From NCBI GenBank assembly GCA_934408585.1, contig CAKRVA010000002.1:248001-312000 (forward strand): a DNA stretch of 64,000 nt, written 5' to 3'. Of the stretch, positions 61,839 through 64,000 are shown piece by piece. How positions within the stretch are numbered: position 1 is the first letter of the stretch; the number at the start of each line of letters is the position of its first letter. The notes beneath the pieces are model-generated. The model searched no databases. It was given only the letters and a program-made list of their open reading frames with translations, and was not told where the DNA came from. A program made the translations under genes and the position numbers. Source of the DNA: an uncultured Lachnospiraceae bacterium. GTDB lineage: Bacteria > Bacillota > Clostridia > Lachnospirales > Lachnospiraceae.

Positions 61839-62864
61839 TTATTCTACTACAATTTCCTCAAACTTCTGATAAGCGGATGCTACGAAATCATCTGCTAATG
61901 TTAATCCAATTTTATCTGCTGCTGCGGTATTTACATAAAGACTTGGCTCTGTAATTACTTCATAATTCATATCTGCTGCCTTGGATTCTCCTTTTAATAC
62001 CTTTGCTGCCATATGTCCGGTCTGTTTTCCTAATTCAAAATACTCAAGTCCCATAGATGCTACGCAACCTGCTTTTACCTGCTCTACCTCAGAACCAAAT
62101 ACCGGGATTCCGGCATCTGTTGCTTTTGCAATTACGGTCTGTAATGCAGATACTACGGTATTGTCCGTAAGATTTGTGATACAGTCCACTTTAGAAGCAA
62201 GGTCTGCTGCTGCCATATCTACATCAGCAATCGTATTTATTCCGGAATCTACAATTTCAAATCCGTAGTTTCCAGCAGCTTCTTTATACTGTGCAATTGT
62301 GCTTACGGAGTTTGCTTCACTTGTTGTATAAAGAATACCAATGGTCTTTGCTTCAGGAAGAATTTCACGAATCATTTTGAGCTGTGCATCTACGGCAAGT
62401 GCATCAGAAGTTCCGGTAATATTTCCAACGGAAGATCCATCTTCTTTTGCAAGTCCTGCTCCAACCGGGTCTGATACTGCGGTATAAATTACCGGAATTT
62501 CCGTACCCATTGTAGAATTATATGCACTCATGGCACTTGGTGTTGCAATTGCGCAAATTAAGTCAACCTTCTTTGATACATAATTATCGGAGATGGTGCT
62601 TGCGGTAGCAGTATCTGCCTGTGCGTTATCAAATAATACGGTAAGGTTTTGTCCTTCTACAATACCTTCTTCTGCAAGTCCGGCAAGGAATCCTTCTCTA
62701 CAATTATCAAGGGAACCATGTTCTGCAAACTGGGAAATTCCAATCGTATATGTTTCGCCATCTGCGGCTGCGGTGTCCGTATTCTTTACGGTAGCACCTC
62801 CACATGCGGTAAGTCCTAAAATCATTGCGGTTGATAAAATTACTGCTAACATCTGTTTTTTCAT
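61839..62864 (-). CDS. trpX: ABC transporter substrate-binding lipoprotein, tryptophan-type
   Basis: 341 residues. The lipobox is LGLTACGG (Cys near 20) and the ABC_sub_bind (PF04392-like) fold begins YTIGISQFAEHGSLDNCREG. It contains VIYTAVSDPVGAG and the periplasmic-binding IGILYTTSEANS hinge. Such proteins bind aromatic amino acids in Streptococcus TrpX. AGAGGAG precedes the ATG at 62864; the longer frame runs into the structured leader. First gene of the operon. Confidence 0.9.
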   Translation of the reverse strand: MKKQMLAVILSTAMILGLTACGGATVKNTDTAAADGETYTIGISQFAEHGSLDNCREGFLAGLAEEGIVEGQNLTVLFDNAQADTATASTISDNYVSKKVDLICAIATPSAMSAYNSTMGTEIPVIYTAVSDPVGAGLAKEDGSSVGNITGTSDALAVDAQLKMIREILPEAKTIGILYTTSEANSVSTIAQYKEAAGNYGFEIVDSGINTIADVDMAAADLASKVDCITNLTDNTVVSALQTVIAKATDAGIPVFGSEVEQVKAGCVASMGLEYFELGKQTGHMAAKVLKGESKAADMNYEVITEPSLYVNTAAADKIGLTLADDFVASAYQKFEEIVVE

Positions 62865-62945
62865 TGTTACTGTCTCCTCTCTGCATTCTGCATAAAAATA
62901 TTTGTTTATAAGTTGCTGATAGTTTATGAGACCGTTTGTGTATGT

Positions 62946-63040
62946 CGTAAGGATCGAAGAGTCTTTTACGACTCTTCGCGCGCTGATGTGCGCAAGCACA
63001 AGCTTGCATATTTCATCTGCACATCAGTCGCATCCTTGCG
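62946..63040. repeat. Compact three-way-junction element
   Basis: Nested perfect stems: an outer CGTAAGGAT/ATCCTTGCG helix (one G-U), inside it CGAAGAGTC/GACTCTTCG around TTTTAC, and CTGATGTGC/GCACATCAG capped by GCAAGC-ACAA-GCTTGC. Read on plus it is followed by GAGCTTTTTT. It lies between the T-box terminator and trpX, in the 5' leader of the transport operon. It is higher in GC than its surroundings and looks inserted. Confidence 0.8.
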
Positions 63041-63060
63041 GAGCTTTTTTGCTATTCAGC

Positions 63061-63096
63061 AAAAAAAACCGCCTCAAACATTTTTGTTTGAGGCGG
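63061..63096 (-). terminator. Terminator of the Trp T-box
   Basis: ACCGCCTCAAACA pairs perfectly with TGTTTGAGGCGGT around a short T-loop, followed on the minus strand by TTTTTTTGC. Confidence 0.93.
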
Positions 63097-63335
63097 TAAT
63101 AATCATTATCGCGGTGCCACTCAATTTCAATGAAAAATATAAATTATTTTTTTCATTCTCATTTTCCATGCACTATCATACATGTCGCCATGATAACGGG
63201 TGCGAATCCCGCCGGTGCCTACTATTAATTCGGACCGTCCTCGAAAGCCCATTCAACAATTGTTTCTATACTGCCTTCCCACCAGCTGGCAGCTCTCTGT
63301 GATAGTTGCAAAAGCCTACTCCTCTTTCTCATAGG
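63061..63335 (-). ncRNA. T-box riboswitch with tryptophan (UGG) specifier
   Basis: On the minus strand stem I begins GAAAGAGGAGUAGG, with the AGAGAGCUGCC AG-bulge element and CAGCUGGUGGGAAGGCAG distal loop. The 3' side of the specifier loop reads GAA-UGG-G, with UGG at 63251-63249, flanked by a CUUUC that pairs with GAAAG. The T-box sequence GAGUGGCACCGCG (63121-63109) precedes the terminator. Uncharged tRNA-Trp should pair with UGG and the T-box bulge to prevent termination, so the operon is switched on when tryptophan is scarce. Confidence 0.88.
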
Positions 63336-63364
63336 TTTGAAGCACTATTTATTTGTTGATAATT

Positions 63365-63393
63365 ACGATAATCACTTTTTGAACAAATGTCAA
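63365..63393 (-). promoter_or_regulatory. Promoter of the T-box and transport operon
   Basis: On the minus strand TTGACA (63393-63388), 17 bp, TATCGT (63370-63365), placed about 30 bp before stem I of the T-box. Confidence 0.6.
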
Positions 63394-63409
63394 TACTTTT
63401 TTTAAAAAA

Positions 63410-64000
63410 TTATTTAATAGCAGTAAATCCCGACAATACCCAATCATATGCTCCGGTTGTTACTATGCTGCCACAATATTCACATTTGCCAAATGAAGTT
63501 CCGGTAAGTGGAGCTCCACAGTTCGGGCAGACAAGACCCTTTTCTTTGTCCTTCGCATCCTTTGTCAAGCAGTCTACGGAACGCATAAAGGTCATCTTAT
63601 ACTGCATATTCCATCTAGTTGTCTTATCACCATAAAGGATCTGTCCAGTAGCTTCTTTTACCTGATAATCAATCATACTTGCTGAAAGATATACATGCAG
63701 GTATTCATACTTCTCATCTTTATTATAATCCATAAGATAAGATTTGTTTACACTGATTCTTTCGAGATGATTTACAATACCATCGGCAATTTTCTTCTGA
63801 ATCTGCTTTTCGGTCTGCTGATAAAGGTTCTGATGTAATACGGCTCTTACCGGCTCCAGATTTCTCTTTTCCCATGCATCCTGAATGTCCATATAAACAT
63901 CCTGTGCAAAAGAAAGGAAGTCATTCGCTGCAAATAATGGATCTCTTTCCTTTATCATATTGCTGATTTCAGTTGTCCGATCAGCCGGTGCTGCTGCCAT
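63410..64000 (-). CDS. Tim44-like domain protein with C-terminal zinc ribbon (cut by window edge)
   Basis: The last 196 residues are visible and the start may lie beyond the right edge. Residues around FLSFAQDVYMDIQDAWEKRNLEPVRAVL (in two parts) fit a Tim44/MRPL45-like alpha-beta domain, and the C-terminus ends with a CPNCGAPL and CEYCGSIV zinc ribbon. Such proteins in Firmicutes often have an N-terminal Gly-rich membrane segment. The function is not established. The stop lies 17 bp before the -35 box of the T-box promoter. Confidence 0.75.
   Translation of the reverse strand: MAAAPADRTTEISNMIKERDPLFAANDFLSFAQDVYMDIQDAWEKRNLEPVRAVLHQNLYQQTEKQIQKKIADGIVNHLERISVNKSYLMDYNKDEKYEYLHVYLSASMIDYQVKEATGQILYGDKTTRWNMQYKMTFMRSVDCLTKDAKDKEKGLVCPNCGAPLTGTSFGKCEYCGSIVTTGAYDWVLSGFTAIK

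Noticed and set aside
62865..62999. N-terminal extension of the trpX frame
   Set aside because: It covers part of the three-way-junction element and lacks a ribosome binding site; the lipoprotein signal starts at 62864.

Overview
The window is a low-GC Firmicute chromosome segment, most likely from an anaerobic gut-type Lachnospiraceae (class Clostridia). The evidence is the gene content: reverse rubrerythrin with PerR, a two-gene SUF-like Fe-S system, the hup-rqcP-yabP-yabQ-divIC-spoIIE-tilS-hpt-ftsH block shared with spore-forming Firmicutes, CotS- and YtvI-like sporulation relatives, an archaeal/eukaryotic-type ProRS, and strong GGAGG ribosome binding sites. I cannot name the species. I see no prophage, transposase, CRISPR array or rRNA. 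Both window edges cut a gene (B12-binding radical SAM protein at the left, Tim44-like protein at the right).

Layout. 1-9.3 kb: galK, a lipoprotein, tRNA-Phe and tRNA-Gly, a small-ectodomain chemoreceptor, then a minus-strand run of sufC, a short sufB-like gene and a heterodimeric ABC exporter. 9.4-11.5 kb: the last two purine steps as separate enzymes (AICAR formyltransferase and PurO-type IMP cyclohydrolase) behind a ZTP riboswitch with a terminator. 11.5-18.3 kb: a four-gene ABC-2 exporter operon and an MBOAT/SGNH acyltransferase pair. 18.5-27.2 kb: NUDIX hydrolase, esterase, a chemoreceptor fused to a PilZ module, split chromate transporter, ThrH-like phosphatase, tRNA-Leu and tRNA-Tyr, and a GH13 glycosidase. 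27.5-34.6 kb: the conserved ftsH-to-hup block, in which SpoIIE is cut down to a soluble phosphatase. 34.7-47.0 kb: PEGA lipoprotein, CotS-like kinase, cca, double-receiver protein, proS, O-antigen ligase-like protein, YtvI, RluA-type synthase, MNT/HEPN pair and an OmpR-type two-component system. 47.1-51.8 kb: perR with reverse rubrerythrin, mntP behind a Mn2+ riboswitch, bioY with a BirA operator lying in the 3' end of birA, a hemerythrin-HIT fusion and an unlisted 47-residue membrane protein.

51.9-63.4 kb is the most unusual part. Two membrane glycosyltransferases (one PMT-like) sit directly behind a secreted protein of unknown family that has a tandem paralog. Next come an acidic lipoprotein, a 230-bp imperfect inverted repeat and a LytTR/GHKL two-component system. 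The lipoprotein promoter and the promoter of the secreted-protein/glycosyltransferase operon carry the same pair of 10-bp direct repeats, 20 bp apart and exactly 6 bp upstream of the -35 box. This suggests that the neighbouring LytTR regulator controls both. The block ends with a TrpXYZ-type ABC uptake operon behind a T-box with a UGG (Trp) specifier, and a compact three-way-junction element lies between the T-box terminator and the first gene.

Regulatory RNAs are unusually readable here: a ZTP riboswitch, a yybP-ykoY Mn2+ riboswitch and a tryptophan T-box, each followed by an intrinsic terminator, plus BirA and PerR-type operator palindromes.
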